DNA of 57,919 bases from Chersky-840 sp035532735. Lineage in GTDB: Bacteria; Actinomycetota; Acidimicrobiia; Acidimicrobiales; UBA8190. The notes beneath the pieces are model-generated. The model had not been told where the DNA came from, searched no databases, and saw only the letters and a program-made list of their open reading frames with translations. Position numbers and translations under genes: made by a program. The stretch lies in contig DATKQM010000028.1 in the NCBI GenBank assembly GCA_035532735.1, positions 1 through 57,919 on the forward strand, read 5' to 3'. Positions within the stretch are counted from its first letter, which is position 1. Every line of letters starts with the position of its first letter. This document shows positions 9,568 to 18,779 of the stretch, piece after piece.

Positions 9568-10542
9568 TCAGTACCCCGGTCCGTAGTCGAGGATGCGGCG
9601 TGGATTGTCGACCAGCATGGTGTGGATCTGTTCGTCGCTGACCCCGCGTGCGCGCAGCGCGGGTAGGACATCGTTGCTGATATGGAGGAAGTGCCAGTTG
9701 GGTTGGGCCTGGCGCAGGAAGTCGTCGTCGAACCAGTCCATGTGGCATCCGGCGTCGTGGGAGAGGACCATGGCCTCGGTCCACCCGCTCCCACACAGTC
9801 GGGCGACGGTCTCGACTCGCTTCTCGGTCGGGCAGTAGGCGTCGACGCCGAAGCGGTCCATGCCCAGGGTGGAGCCGGCGGCGAGGAGCTGGCCGAGGTA
9901 GTCGAGGTCGGTGCTGTCTCCGCTGTGGCCGATCACCACCCGCGACAGGTCGACACCCTCCTCAGTGAAGATCCGTTGCTGGTCGAGCCCCCGCCGGGTC
10001 CCGGTGTCGGTGTGGGTGGAGATGGGAAGTCCGGTGCGCCGGTGGACGCGGGCCACGGCGCGCAGGGTGCGCTCGACCCCGGGTGTGAGCCCGGGCTTGT
10101 CGGTGGCGCACTTGAGGATCCCGGGCTGGACCCCGGTTCCGGCGATGCCCTCTTCGATGTCGTGGAGGAAGAAATCGTCGAGCACGTCCACCCCCGATGG
10201 GCGCAAGGCGGCGACTCGGTAGTCGAAGTAATGCGGAAGATCGTTGTAGGTGTAGAGACCGGTGGCGACCACGATGTTGAGGTCGACCTGCGCGGCCACC
10301 TCCTGGACGGTCTCGACGTCGCGTCCGAGCCCCACCACGGTGAGGTCGACGATGGTGTCGATGCCGGCCTCCTTGAGCTCGTGGAGACGGTCGACGGCTC
10401 GTGCCACCTGCTCGTCGCGGTCCCAACCGGTGGGCCAGTTGGTGGCTACTTCGGGAGAGCGCACGAAAACGTGCTCGTGCATGAGCGTGGTTCCGAGTTG
10501 CCCGGCGTCGACCGGTCCCCGCACCGTGTTGACGAGTCCCAT
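9568..10542 (-). CDS. Phosphotriesterase-like lactonase (PLL family)
   Basis: An amidohydrolase TIM barrel of 324 aa with the full binuclear-metal set of the phosphotriesterase family: HEH (H22, H24), the carboxylated lysine (GILKCATDK, K144), H177 in THTDTG, H206 in GHSGD and D263 in SHDAG. PLL members usually hydrolyse lactones, including acyl-homoserine or gamma-lactones, with promiscuous phosphotriesterase activity. The true substrate cannot be told from sequence. GGGAGGAGG lies 4 nt before the start, and TAGGGT about 40 nt upstream is a likely -10 element. The neighbouring PPOX gene is on the same strand 73 bp upstream. Confidence 0.88.
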   Translation of the reverse strand: MGLVNTVRGPVDAGQLGTTLMHEHVFVRSPEVATNWPTGWDRDEQVARAVDRLHELKEAGIDTIVDLTVVGLGRDVETVQEVAAQVDLNIVVATGLYTYNDLPHYFDYRVAALRPSGVDVLDDFFLHDIEEGIAGTGVQPGILKCATDKPGLTPGVERTLRAVARVHRRTGLPISTHTDTGTRRGLDQQRIFTEEGVDLSRVVIGHSGDSTDLDYLGQLLAAGSTLGMDRFGVDAYCPTEKRVETVARLCGSGWTEAMVLSHDAGCHMDWFDDDFLRQAQPNWHFLHISNDVLPALRARGVSDEQIHTMLVDNPRRILDYGPGY

Positions 10543-10615
10543 GTGCCCTCCTCCCTGTGGGTGGGCCGTACCCTAATCGTGCTGCCCGTCAGGCGGCGCC
10601 CAGCGGTGGTGCCCG

Positions 10616-11023
10616 TCAGCCGGCACGGTCGGGCCCGGCGCGTTCGACGGTGATGCGCAGCAGGACCCGCTGTTCCTGCTCCATGGCGGAGCGGTACTCG
10701 GTCCAGTCGGGGTGTTCCCCCGAGATCTGGCGGTAGTAGGCCACGAGGCCCTCCATCGCCTCGGGGAGCGACACCACCTCCACGGGGCCCTCCACCTGCA
10801 CCGAATTTCCGTAGAAGTTGTCGGTGAAGACGATCAACGAGGCCCGGGGACGGCGCCGGAGGTTCCTCGTCTTGATCGCCGTCTCGCGGGTCGAGACCAC
10901 GACCCTGTCGTCGATCACCCCGGCGGCGACGAGAGACAACTGGGGGTTCCCGTCGGCACGGTGGGTGGCGAGCACGGCCCGGTGGTTGGAGGCGATGAAA
11001 TCGAGTGCGGCGACGGGGTCCAT
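10616..11023 (-). CDS. PPOX-class flavin/F420-binding oxidoreductase
   Basis: A 135-aa split-barrel protein of the pyridoxamine 5'-phosphate oxidase superfamily: AALDFIASNHRAVLATHRADGNPQLS at the N-terminus, the cofactor strand VVVSTRETAIKTRNLRRRPRASLIV, then VQVEGPVEVV. In actinobacteria many such proteins (TIGR03618-like) use F420, and this genome makes F420 (fbiC at 14-16.5 kb). Whether it binds F420, FMN or haem cannot be decided by eye. ATG 11023 gives the normal length; an upstream extension in the same frame would overlap the divergent ligase promoter. Confidence 0.8.
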   Translation of the reverse strand: MDPVAALDFIASNHRAVLATHRADGNPQLSLVAAGVIDDRVVVSTRETAIKTRNLRRRPRASLIVFTDNFYGNSVQVEGPVEVVSLPEAMEGLVAYYRQISGEHPDWTEYRSAMEQEQRVLLRITVERAGPDRAG

Positions 11024-11085
11024 GACGCCGCAGGATATTGCAACGGGCCCCGGCCCGCATCGAGACGCACCGATATGCTCGGAGC

Positions 11086-12717
11086 ATGCTGAGCACGATG
11101 CAAGACGGCCCACTCCTGGTGAGTGGCATCCTCCGTCGGGGCCAGGCGGTGTACGGCGACAGCAGGGTGGTCACCGCCCAGTCCGACGGATATCGGGAGT
11201 CGACCTTCGCGCATGTGGCGGGGCGAGCAGAGCAGCTTTCCAAAGCGCTGCGCCGGCTCGGTGTCGAAGGCGATGACCGGGTGGGCACGTTCGCCTGGAA
11301 CAACCAGGAGCACCTCGAGGCGTATCTCGCCATCCCGTCGATGGGGGCGGTCCTCCACACCCTCAACATCCGCCTGTTCCCCGAGCAACTGGCCTACGTG
11401 GTGAACCACGGTGAGGACAAGGTCGTGATCGTCGACGCCTCGATCGCGCCGCTGTTCGCACGGGTGCGTGACGAGTGCAAGACGGTGGAGCACGTGATCG
11501 TCGTGGGAGAGGGTGACACCACCGGGCTCGGCGACACGCTGTCCTACGACGAGCTCATCGGGGCCGAGGACCCCGGGTGCGAATGGCCCGAGCTCGACGA
11601 ACGTCAGGCCGCGTCGATGTGCTACACGAGTGGGACCACGGGCAACCCCAAAGGGGTGGTCTACAGCCACCGGTCCACGTGGTTGCACGCTTTCGCGGGG
11701 ATGAACACCAATTGTGTCGGCGCCAGCGAGATGGATCGCGTCCTCGTGATCGTGCCCATGTTCCACGCCAACGCCTGGGGCATGCCGTACACGGCGTTCT
11801 TCGCCGGTACTGACCTCATCTTCCCCGAGCGCTACCTCCAGGCCGAGCCCCTGACACGGATCATCGCCGAGCAACGCCCGACACTGTCGCTCGGGGTTCC
11901 CACCATCTGGAACGACCTGTTGCACTACTCGAGGAGCCACGACGTCGACATGTCGTCGCTGCGCCTGCTCACCGCGGGCGGTGCTGCAGTGCCGCGCTCG
12001 CTCATGGAGGCTTACGAAGAGCGATTCGACATCGCCATGATCCAAGGCTGGGGGATGACCGAGACGAGCCCGGTGTGTGCCTTCGGCCGCGCCCCCAAGG
12101 GCATTGCGCCCGAGCAGGAGATGGCCTGGCGGGCCAAGACGGGCCGCATCATCGCCGGCGTGGAGCTGCGTGTCGTGGCCGAGGACGGCAAGGTGCTCCC
12201 CAATGACGGCACGTCGGTGGGGGAGTTCGAGGTGCGCGGCCCGTGGGTCACCGGGGCCTACTACGGGGAGCTGACCCCGGAACGGTTCCACGACGGGTGG
12301 CTGCGGACCGGAGACGTCGGGAGCCTGGACGGCCGGGGGTTCATGCAGATCTCGGACCGGACCAAGGATGTGATCAAGTCAGGGGGGGAGTGGATCTCCT
12401 CGGTCGAGCTCGAGAACGAGGTCATGGCCCACCCCGACGTGTACGAGGCCGCCGTGATCGGCGTGCCCGACGAACGATGGGACGAGCGCCCACTCGTCGT
12501 CATCGTGGCGGCCGAGGGGGCGCACCCGCAGCCCGCCGAGATCCTCAGCTTCTTGTCAGGCCGGGTGGCTCGGTGGTGGCTCCCTGAGCGGTGGGCGTTC
12601 GCGGACGAGATCCCGAAGACCTCGGTGGGGAAGTTCGACAAGAAGGTCCTGCGGGTGAAGGCCGCCGACGGCGCGCTCGAGATCTACGAGGTCGAGCTCC
12701 CTGCGCACGGGCGCTGA
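11086..12717 (+). CDS. Long-chain fatty-acid–CoA ligase (AMP-forming)
   Basis: An adenylate-forming enzyme of 543 aa that activates a carboxylic acid to acyl-AMP and then acyl-CoA. Visible motifs are the P-loop YTSGTTGNPKG (near residues 180-190), the central GWGMTETSPV (A5 motif), the hinge-region GDVGSLDGRGFMQISDRTKDVIKSGGEWIS (A7-A8, in outline) and the C-terminal catalytic lysine in KTSVGKFDKK (A10). It resembles FadD-type medium/long-chain ligases; the chain length is not predictable. ATG 11086 is six nt downstream of TATGCT, so the message is probably leaderless. It is divergent from the PPOX gene. Confidence 0.9.
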   Translation: MLSTMQDGPLLVSGILRRGQAVYGDSRVVTAQSDGYRESTFAHVAGRAEQLSKALRRLGVEGDDRVGTFAWNNQEHLEAYLAIPSMGAVLHTLNIRLFPEQLAYVVNHGEDKVVIVDASIAPLFARVRDECKTVEHVIVVGEGDTTGLGDTLSYDELIGAEDPGCEWPELDERQAASMCYTSGTTGNPKGVVYSHRSTWLHAFAGMNTNCVGASEMDRVLVIVPMFHANAWGMPYTAFFAGTDLIFPERYLQAEPLTRIIAEQRPTLSLGVPTIWNDLLHYSRSHDVDMSSLRLLTAGGAAVPRSLMEAYEERFDIAMIQGWGMTETSPVCAFGRAPKGIAPEQEMAWRAKTGRIIAGVELRVVAEDGKVLPNDGTSVGEFEVRGPWVTGAYYGELTPERFHDGWLRTGDVGSLDGRGFMQISDRTKDVIKSGGEWISSVELENEVMAHPDVYEAAVIGVPDERWDERPLVVIVAAEGAHPQPAEILSFLSGRVARWWLPERWAFADEIPKTSVGKFDKKVLRVKAADGALEIYEVELPAHGR

Positions 12718-12724
12718 CGGGAGC

Positions 12725-12958
12725 GTGGATCTCGACGACGTGGCCGACCGGCTCGAAGCCATCGCCGAGGAGCTCGGCGATCTTGCCTTCGACCGGCTGC
12801 GCGAGGCGACGAGCGGCGCACGCCGCACCGGGACGCCCGATCCCGCCGTGGTGGCCGAGGAGAAGCGACTCACCCGGGCACGTCGGGCGGTGGAGAAAGC
12901 CGTCGTGGTCCTGCGTCGGTCACCGTCGTCTGGGGGCGACCCCGACGCCTCCGCCTGA
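12725..12958 (+). CDS. Small conserved-looking hypothetical protein
   Basis: A 77-aa mostly helical protein (DLDDVADRLEAIAEELGDLAFDRLREA, then a charged helix RARRAVEKAVVVLRR) starting at GTG 12725, 7 bp after the acyl-CoA ligase stop and probably cotranscribed with it. Codon use is normal for the window. Function unknown. Its last codons and stop fall in the first unit of a tandem repeat (12948-13018), so its C-terminus may have been set by the repeat. Confidence 0.6.
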   Translation: MDLDDVADRLEAIAEELGDLAFDRLREATSGARRTGTPDPAVVAEEKRLTRARRAVEKAVVVLRRSPSSGGDPDASA

Positions 12959-13018
12959 CCGACACCTCCGCCTGACCAGCCGCCTCCGCCTGACCGGTCG
13001 CCTCCGCCTGACCGGTCG
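12948..13018. repeat. Minisatellite, four 17-18-bp units
   Basis: Four near-identical units beginning CCTCCGCCTGACC start at 12948, 12965, 12983 and 13001. The last two are identical over 18 bp. The array spans the stop codon of the upstream small gene and fills most of the gap before the convergent LOG-family gene. It is a direct tandem array without spacers, so not CRISPR. Confidence 0.9.
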
Positions 13019-13054
13019 AGGGTGTGGACCCAGTCGAGTTTGCAGACCACCGTG

Positions 13055-14209
13055 TCAGTCCACCAGCTCGTTCAAGGCGTCGATCAATCGTCGGAGCCGC
13101 CCGTAGTGGATCCGGTCGAAGCGCAATGCCACGCGGGGCAGCTCGACATGGTCCCCACCGGAGCGCTCGGGCCCCAGGGGCTTGGTGGGGCGGATCGACC
13201 CGCTCGCCACGATGTCGGCGAAGCGTTCGTTGAGCGCGGCCAGTTGTTCTCGGCTGGGGGCGACTCGCAACCGCATGACGAGGAGGTCACCGACCCAACG
13301 GCACGAGTGGTAGTTGCGGTAGAACCCGAGGAGCTCCGCCGCGGCCGCGTCGACATCCGAGGTGATCACATACAGCGAGCGGTCCTCGGGCGAGATCAAC
13401 CCGCCCGCGGCGACCTCGGTATCGAGGAAGTGCTGCCATCCCTTCCAGTAGGTCCCATGGGGAACGTCGAGGAGCACCAGCGGAGCCGGCTGGGCCTTCC
13501 CCGTCTGGAGCAGGGTGAGGAGCTCGAAGGCCTCGTCGAGCGTGCCGAAGCCACCAGGGAGCACGGCGTAGCCGTCGGACTCCTTGATGAGCATCAGCTT
13601 GCGGGTGAAGAAGTACCGCATCTCCACGAGCTTCGGGTCCTGCGCGATGAATTCGTTGGCACCCTGCTCGTGGTGGAGCCTGATGTTCACGCCGAGCGAG
13701 CGCTCTCGACCCGCACCTTGCATCCCCGCCGCCATGATGCCGGGCCCGGCGCCGGTCACCACCATCCATCCGTGACCCGCCATGCGCTCGGCCAGTCGTC
13801 GCGCCTGGAGATAGAGCGGGTCGTCGGGCAGGGTGCGGGCCGAGCCGAAGAAGGTGACCTTCTGTTCGTTGCGAAAGGGCCGGAAGACGCGAAACGCCTC
13901 CGCCATCTCCGCCATGGCGGCGCGTGCCAGCTTCAGGTCGATGGGGTCGGTGCGTTCCTCGGCCAGGTGGACCAAGGTCCCGAAGATCGAGCGGTACAGG
14001 TCGCGGCGTCCCGTGACGCCCACGGCGTCGAGGAGTTGGTCGACGAGGCTCTGTTCACCGGGGTCGAGTCGCTCGCCGGGGGTCAGGTCCTCGAGCCCGG
14101 CGGTGTCGGCCACCAGCGGGGGGACGAGGTCAGTGCCACCCACACCTAGACCCTCGTTGCCGACACCCCTCGCGCCGGGCACGTCAGGCACGTCAGGCAC
14201 GTCGGGCAC
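13055..14209 (-). CDS. LOG-family Rossmann-fold nucleotide phosphoribohydrolase
   Basis: The conserved core contains VTFFGSARTLPDDPLY, GAGPGIMAAGMQGA and the signature PGGFGTLDEAFE, with the distal catalytic Arg/Glu arrangement of lysine-decarboxylase-like (LOG) proteins. These cleave nucleoside 5'-monophosphates such as cytokinin nucleotides or AMP to base plus ribose 5-phosphate. GTG 14209 directly abuts the fbiC stop and gives 384 aa. Two more in-frame GTGs follow within 27 bp because the start region is a 9-bp repeat (VPDVPDVPD), so the exact start is unclear. The N-terminal ~90 residues are an extension not needed for catalysis. It is the last gene of the tkt-to-fbiC operon. Confidence 0.82.
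   Translation of the reverse strand: MPDVPDVPDVPGARGVGNEGLGVGGTDLVPPLVADTAGLEDLTPGERLDPGEQSLVDQLLDAVGVTGRRDLYRSIFGTLVHLAEERTDPIDLKLARAAMAEMAEAFRVFRPFRNEQKVTFFGSARTLPDDPLYLQARRLAERMAGHGWMVVTGAGPGIMAAGMQGAGRERSLGVNIRLHHEQGANEFIAQDPKLVEMRYFFTRKLMLIKESDGYAVLPGGFGTLDEAFELLTLLQTGKAQPAPLVLLDVPHGTYWKGWQHFLDTEVAAGGLISPEDRSLYVITSDVDAAAAELLGFYRNYHSCRWVGDLLVMRLRVAPSREQLAALNERFADIVASGSIRPTKPLGPERSGGDHVELPRVALRFDRIHYGRLRRLIDALNELVD
14183..14209 (-). repeat. 9-bp triple repeat containing three possible GTG starts
   Basis: Three 9-bp units (14183-14191, 14192-14200, 14201-14209), reading GTGCC(T/C)GAC on the minus strand, each contribute a GTG in the LOG reading frame immediately after the fbiC stop. They encode Val-Pro-Asp three times. 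Repeat number could shift which GTG is used without changing the frame. Confidence 0.85.
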
Positions 14210-14210
14210 C

Positions 14211-16490
14211 TCAGCAGGGGGCGGGGACGCGACCGTAGAGGGTCGTGCGTTGCTCGAGGCGGCGGCCCAGGGGCTCGACGAGGGCGTGGAAGCCCTCCTC
14301 GCCCATGAGCTGTCCGTGGCTCGCCCCCGCGGCGCGCGAGATGTTCTCGTCCATGAGGGTGCCGCCGAGGTCGTTGACCCCGGCGGCCAAGGCCTGGGCG
14401 GCACCCGCCGCGCCCATCTTGACCCAGCTCGCCTGGATGTTGGGAATCCAGCCCCGGTAGGCGATGCGACCCACGGCGTGCATGAGGAGGGTCTCACGGA
14501 AGGTGGGGCCACGACGTGCCTTGCATTGGAGATAGATGGGCGACGCCATGTGGACGAAGGGTAGGGGCACGAACTCGGTGAAGCCGCCCGTCTCGCGTTG
14601 CAGGGCGCGGGTGCGAACCAGGTGCCGGGCCCAAGACCTCGGGCGCTCGATGGACCCGAACATGATGGTGACGTTCGACCGGAGCCCGATGCTGTGCGCG
14701 GCCCGGTGGGCCTCGAGCCACTGTTCGGTGTTGATCTTGTCGGGACACAGCACGGCGCGGACCTCGTCGTCGAGGATCTCCGCCGCCGTGCCGGGCAGCG
14801 TGGCCAGCCCCGCCTCTTTGAGGCGTCGGAGATAGTCCACGAGGGGCTCGCCTAGGCGGCGCGCCCCTTCGGTCACCTCGAGTGCGGTGAAGCCGTGGAT
14901 GTGGATCCGGTCCGATGCCTCACGCACGGCCCGGATCACTTCGAGGTAGTAGTCGCCGTCGAACTTGGGGTGGATCCCACCTTGGAGACACACCTCGGTG
15001 GCGCCGGCGTTCTCGGCCTCGATGACGCGCTCGGTGATGTCGCTGAGCTCGAGCAGGTAGGGCGCGCCGCGCAGGTTGAGCGACAGCGGCCCCTTGGAGA
15101 AGGCACAGAACTTGCACTTGAAGGTGCAGATGTTGGTGTAGTTGATGTTGCGGTTGGCGACCCACGTCACGACGTCGCCGACCTCGTCGTGACGCAACTG
15201 GTCCGCCACCTCGGCCACGGCTCGCACCTCGGGGCCGCGCGCCGAGAACAAGGTCACGATCTGGTCCTCGTCGACCTCTTGGCCCAGGCCCACCCCGGCG
15301 AGCACCTCGGCGACCGCACCGCCGGTCCCTCGTCTGTGGCCCGACGCGTCGCCGATGAGCAGGGGCGGCGCCTCGGTGCCTCCCGAGCACCAGGGGTCCT
15401 CCCGTCCGAGGTCGTCGGCATCGGCGTGATCGAGCACGGGGAACCGCATGGCGGGGTCGAGCCAGCGTTCGGGGTCCGCCGCGTACTCGGGGTAGACGGT
15501 GAGGCGTGGCGCCAAGGTGAGGCCGGCGGCTTCGGTCGCCTGGCGCAGGAGATCGAGTGCCGGCCAGGCCCGCTCGGGGTTGACGTGGTCGACGGTCACC
15601 GGCGACACCCCGCCCCAGTCGTCGAGACCCGAGTCGAGCAGCGACTGCAGGTCATCGGACAAGTTGGGGGGAGCCTGGACGTGGACCTCGGCGGGGAGGA
15701 CCAGTCGGGCCACGGCGATGGTCCACCACAGCTCTTCAGCAGGACACGGTGGATGGTTGTGCATGGCGGTTCCCGGCTTGGGCAGGAAGTTCTGGACGAT
15801 CACTTCCTGGACATGGCCATGGGCCCTCTGGGCATCTGCTATCGCGGACAAGGCACGGAGCCGCCCGGCGCGCGACTCGCCGATCCCGACCAGCACCCCG
15901 GTGGTGAACGGGATCGCCAATTGCCCGGCCGCCTCCAAGGTGGCGAGCCGTCGCTCCGGGGTCTTGTCGGGTGCGCCCCGGTGACAGGCCAGGTCGGGGT
16001 CGAGGGACTCGAGCATCATCCCCTGACTGGCCGACACGGGACGGAGGCGGGTGAGCTCGTCGTGGTTGAGCGCGCCCGCGTTGGCGTGGGGGAGGAGCCC
16101 GGTCTCGTCGCGCACCAGGGCGCACATGGCCACCAGGTAGTCGACGGTCGAGGTGTGTCCATGCTCTTCGAGCCAGTGGCGCGCCGCCAGGTAGCGCTCT
16201 TCGGGGGCTTCGCCCAGGGTGAACAAGGCCTCGTGACAGCCCGCCGCCGCACCGGCGCGGGCAACAGCGAGGACTTCGTCGGGCGTCATGTAAGGGGATC
16301 GGACACGAGCCGGGGGCTTGGCGAAGGTGCAGTAGCCGCACCGGACGCGACACAGCATCGTCAAGGGGATGAAGACCTTGGGCGAGTAGGTCACACGGTT
16401 CCCGTGCGCCAGGCCACGGCGATGGCGCGCCTCGGCTCGGAGGTCGGAGGTCGTGGCCGCGAGAAGGTCGTCGGGGGCCACGGCGGTCAC
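14211..16490 (-). CDS. fbiC: FO synthase, fused CofG–CofH (FbiC)
   Basis: Two radical-SAM domains make the deazaflavin FO from tyrosine and the flavin pathway intermediate, the first committed step to coenzyme F420. The N-terminal CofG half has the 4Fe-4S motif CRVRCGYC, and the C-terminal CofH half has CTFKCKFC, each C-x3-C-x2-C. Later CofH motifs (CLQGGIHP, MFGSIE) are also present. Length (~759 aa) fits actinobacterial fused FbiC, with a longer, Gly/Glu-rich linker near residues 365-410. GTG 16490 has AGAGGG 12 nt upstream; a GTG at 16502 that overlaps the end of pgl is the alternative. Coupling to a pentose-phosphate operon is notable. Confidence 0.95.
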   Translation of the reverse strand: MTAVAPDDLLAATTSDLRAEARHRRGLAHGNRVTYSPKVFIPLTMLCRVRCGYCTFAKPPARVRSPYMTPDEVLAVARAGAAAGCHEALFTLGEAPEERYLAARHWLEEHGHTSTVDYLVAMCALVRDETGLLPHANAGALNHDELTRLRPVSASQGMMLESLDPDLACHRGAPDKTPERRLATLEAAGQLAIPFTTGVLVGIGESRAGRLRALSAIADAQRAHGHVQEVIVQNFLPKPGTAMHNHPPCPAEELWWTIAVARLVLPAEVHVQAPPNLSDDLQSLLDSGLDDWGGVSPVTVDHVNPERAWPALDLLRQATEAAGLTLAPRLTVYPEYAADPERWLDPAMRFPVLDHADADDLGREDPWCSGGTEAPPLLIGDASGHRRGTGGAVAEVLAGVGLGQEVDEDQIVTLFSARGPEVRAVAEVADQLRHDEVGDVVTWVANRNINYTNICTFKCKFCAFSKGPLSLNLRGAPYLLELSDITERVIEAENAGATEVCLQGGIHPKFDGDYYLEVIRAVREASDRIHIHGFTALEVTEGARRLGEPLVDYLRRLKEAGLATLPGTAAEILDDEVRAVLCPDKINTEQWLEAHRAAHSIGLRSNVTIMFGSIERPRSWARHLVRTRALQRETGGFTEFVPLPFVHMASPIYLQCKARRGPTFRETLLMHAVGRIAYRGWIPNIQASWVKMGAAGAAQALAAGVNDLGGTLMDENISRAAGASHGQLMGEEGFHALVEPLGRRLEQRTTLYGRVPAPC

Positions 16491-16491
16491 C

Positions 16492-17223
16492 TTACCCGTC
16501 ACCCTCTGCGGCCCCGGTCGGTCCGGTGCCTTGCACGGCGGTGGGCCCGACCTGGCCGGCGGCTTCGCGGTCGACGAGCCAGACGACGTGGCGCGCCCGC
16601 ACGTGCGCGGCGGGAAGGTCGGCCCCCGCCGATACGGCCGCGAAGGCCTCGTGCTTGGCGTCACCCGACACCGTGAACACCACCAGCCGGGCGCGGGCCA
16701 GGCCTTCCAAGGTGAGGGTCATGCGTGGGTGGGGGTTGCGGTCGTCGGGGTCGACCGAGCGCATCACCAGTCGCCCCGGCGGCGCGGCGAGAGCGGGGGA
16801 GTTCGGGAACAACGAGGCGGTGTGGCCGTCGGGCCCGAGGCCGAGGTGGACGACGTCGAAGGCCGCGACCTCCGAGACGAGTTGCTCGTAGGCCTCTGGT
16901 CCTTCTCCACAGGACATGGGGCGGAACGAGCCCACGGCGCCGACCCGGTCGATCAATGCCTCTCGGACCAGTCGTTGGTTGGCGTCGGGGTCGTCGGGCG
17001 CGACGCACCGTTCGTCACCCATGTAGATGTCGACGACCGACCAGTCAACACGGTCGGCGCCGCTGCGCGCGAGGGCCTCGTAACAGCGCCGGGCCGTCGG
17101 GCCCCCCGACAGCACCAGGACGAAGCGTGGTCCGGGTCGCGCCCCGTAGGCGGCCAGGACGGTCTCGGCGAAGGCGGTGGCGACGTCATCGACGACGTCG
17201 ACGGTGCCCGGGGGACCCCTCAC
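16492..17223 (-). CDS. pgl: 6-phosphogluconolactonase
   Basis: Hydrolyses 6-phosphogluconolactone made by Zwf. The 243-aa DevB/SOL-type protein has the phosphate-loop LVLSGGPTARRCYEAL, the signature DIYMGDERCVAPDDPDANQRLV, and the distal HLGLGPDGHTASLFP motif. The start GTG 17223 overlaps the zwf stop by 4 bp (GTGA). A start 12 bp upstream is possible but would lengthen the overlap. Its own stop lies in the start region of fbiC, so zwf, pgl and fbiC form a translationally coupled series. Confidence 0.94.
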   Translation of the reverse strand: MRGPPGTVDVVDDVATAFAETVLAAYGARPGPRFVLVLSGGPTARRCYEALARSGADRVDWSVVDIYMGDERCVAPDDPDANQRLVREALIDRVGAVGSFRPMSCGEGPEAYEQLVSEVAAFDVVHLGLGPDGHTASLFPNSPALAAPPGRLVMRSVDPDDRNPHPRMTLTLEGLARARLVVFTVSGDAKHEAFAAVSAGADLPAAHVRARHVVWLVDREAAGQVGPTAVQGTGPTGAAEGDG

Positions 17224-18779
17224 GGCTCGTGCCACTGGCGGAGCTCGCGCGCCAAGAGCGCGTCAGCCTCCTTCGGACCCCACGTGCCGGCGCTGTACTG
17301 CGACAGAGGGACACCGTCCTGGCTCCATGCTTCGAGCAAGGGATCCACGATCTGCCAGGCGCGCTCGACCTCGTCGGTCCGGATGAACAGCGTGGCGTCC
17401 CCGATCATGACGTCGTGCAGGAGCCGCTCGTATCCTCCGGCCGTGGCGCCGGGGAAGGCCTCGGCATAGCTGAAGTCCATGTCCACCGATCGCAGCCGGA
17501 ACGCCTCGCCGGGGACCTTGGCCCCGAAGTAGAGACAGATCCCTTCGTCGGGCTGGATGCGCAGCAACAGCATGTTGGGGCGGAGGTCGCGGGTGAGCTT
17601 GCCCCCGAAGGCGAGGTGGGGGACTCGCTGGAATTGCAAGACGACCTCGGTGGCACGCTGGGGGAGGCGTTTGCCCGTGCGGATGTAGACCGGCACCCCG
17701 GCCCAGCGCCAGTTGTCGACCGTCAGCCGCAGGGCCACGAACGTCTCGGTGCGGCTCCGGGCGTCGACGCCCTTCTCCTCGCGATACCCGACGACGGGGT
17801 CGCCGTCGATGGCGCCCGCCGCGTACTGGCCACGCACCGAGTTGATGACCGCCTCGTCGACGTCGGGGATCATGACGGCGCGCAGGAGCTTGACCTTCTC
17901 GTCTCTGATCCCCTGGGCGTCGACGGTGGCGGGGGGCTCCATGAGCGTGAGCGCCAGGACCTGCATGACGTGGTTCTGGACGATGTCACGCAGCGCCCCA
18001 GCGGTCTCGTAGAAACCGCCGCGGTGTTCGACGCCGAGCTCCTCGGCCACGGTGATCTGGATGTGGTCCACGTAACGACGGTTCCAGATGGGCTCGAAGA
18101 TGGCGTTGCCGAAACGCAACGCCAGGACGTTCTGCACGGTCTCTTTGCCCAAGTAGTGGTCGATGCGGAAGATCTGGTCCTCTTCGAAGGCACGGTGCAG
18201 TGCGGCGTCGAGGGTCTCGGCGCTGGCGAGGTCGCGGCCGAAGGGCTTCTCGACCACGATCCGGGCAAATGTCCCTCCGTCTCCGGGGGCGTTGCAGCCG
18301 TGCTCGGCCAGCGCGCTCGCCACGTCGCCGAACATCGACGGGATGGTGGCGAGGTAGAAGACCCGGTTGCCACCGGTGCCGAGTTTGGCGTCGGCCTCGC
18401 CCAGCACTTTCTTGAGCTTGTCGAAGGTGGGCTTCTCGGCGTACTCGCCCGCCACATAGCGGAAGCGGCGCACGACCTTCTTCCATTCCGGGCCGGCGTA
18501 GGGTGCGGCGTCGAGCGCGGCCTGGCGGAATTGGTCGTCGGTCCACTGGGTGCGGGCCACGCCCACGACGGTGAAGCCGTCGGGCAGGGCGTTGTGCTCG
18601 GCCAGCGCCGCGATGGCGGGCAGGAGCTTGCGCGACGCCAAGTCGCCCGAGGCCCCGAACACCACGAGCGCGAGCGGAGGAGGGGGCTCGACGGAATCGA
18701 GGGAGTGGGCGACCTCTTCGACCGGCTCCTGGTCGTCGATGTCGAGGGCCTCGATGACCGATGTGGCGTCGGGGGTCAC
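17220..18779 (-). CDS. zwf: Glucose-6-phosphate 1-dehydrogenase
   Basis: Oxidises glucose 6-phosphate to the lactone, the entry step of the oxidative pentose-phosphate pathway. The 519-aa protein has the NAD(P)-binding start VVFGASGDLASRKLLPA and the active-site motif RIDHYLGKETVQN with the substrate-binding His and Lys, then PVYIRTGKRLP later in the chain. The ~35-residue acidic N-terminal lead is typical of actinobacteria. GTG 18779 overlaps the gnd stop by 4 bp. GASGDLA is the usual Zwf fingerprint; cofactor preference (NADP or NAD) is not resolved. Confidence 0.96.
   Translation of the reverse strand: MTPDATSVIEALDIDDQEPVEEVAHSLDSVEPPPPLALVVFGASGDLASRKLLPAIAALAEHNALPDGFTVVGVARTQWTDDQFRQAALDAAPYAGPEWKKVVRRFRYVAGEYAEKPTFDKLKKVLGEADAKLGTGGNRVFYLATIPSMFGDVASALAEHGCNAPGDGGTFARIVVEKPFGRDLASAETLDAALHRAFEEDQIFRIDHYLGKETVQNVLALRFGNAIFEPIWNRRYVDHIQITVAEELGVEHRGGFYETAGALRDIVQNHVMQVLALTLMEPPATVDAQGIRDEKVKLLRAVMIPDVDEAVINSVRGQYAAGAIDGDPVVGYREEKGVDARSRTETFVALRLTVDNWRWAGVPVYIRTGKRLPQRATEVVLQFQRVPHLAFGGKLTRDLRPNMLLLRIQPDEGICLYFGAKVPGEAFRLRSVDMDFSYAEAFPGATAGGYERLLHDVMIGDATLFIRTDEVERAWQIVDPLLEAWSQDGVPLSQYSAGTWGPKEADALLARELRQWHEP

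Noticed and set aside
10915..12291. 458-aa open frame opposite the acyl-CoA ligase
   Set aside because: Shadow of a gene with clear adenylation motifs; no motif or start signal of its own.
12948..13018. CRISPR-like repeat
   Set aside because: The units are contiguous 17-18-bp copies without unique spacers; it is a minisatellite.
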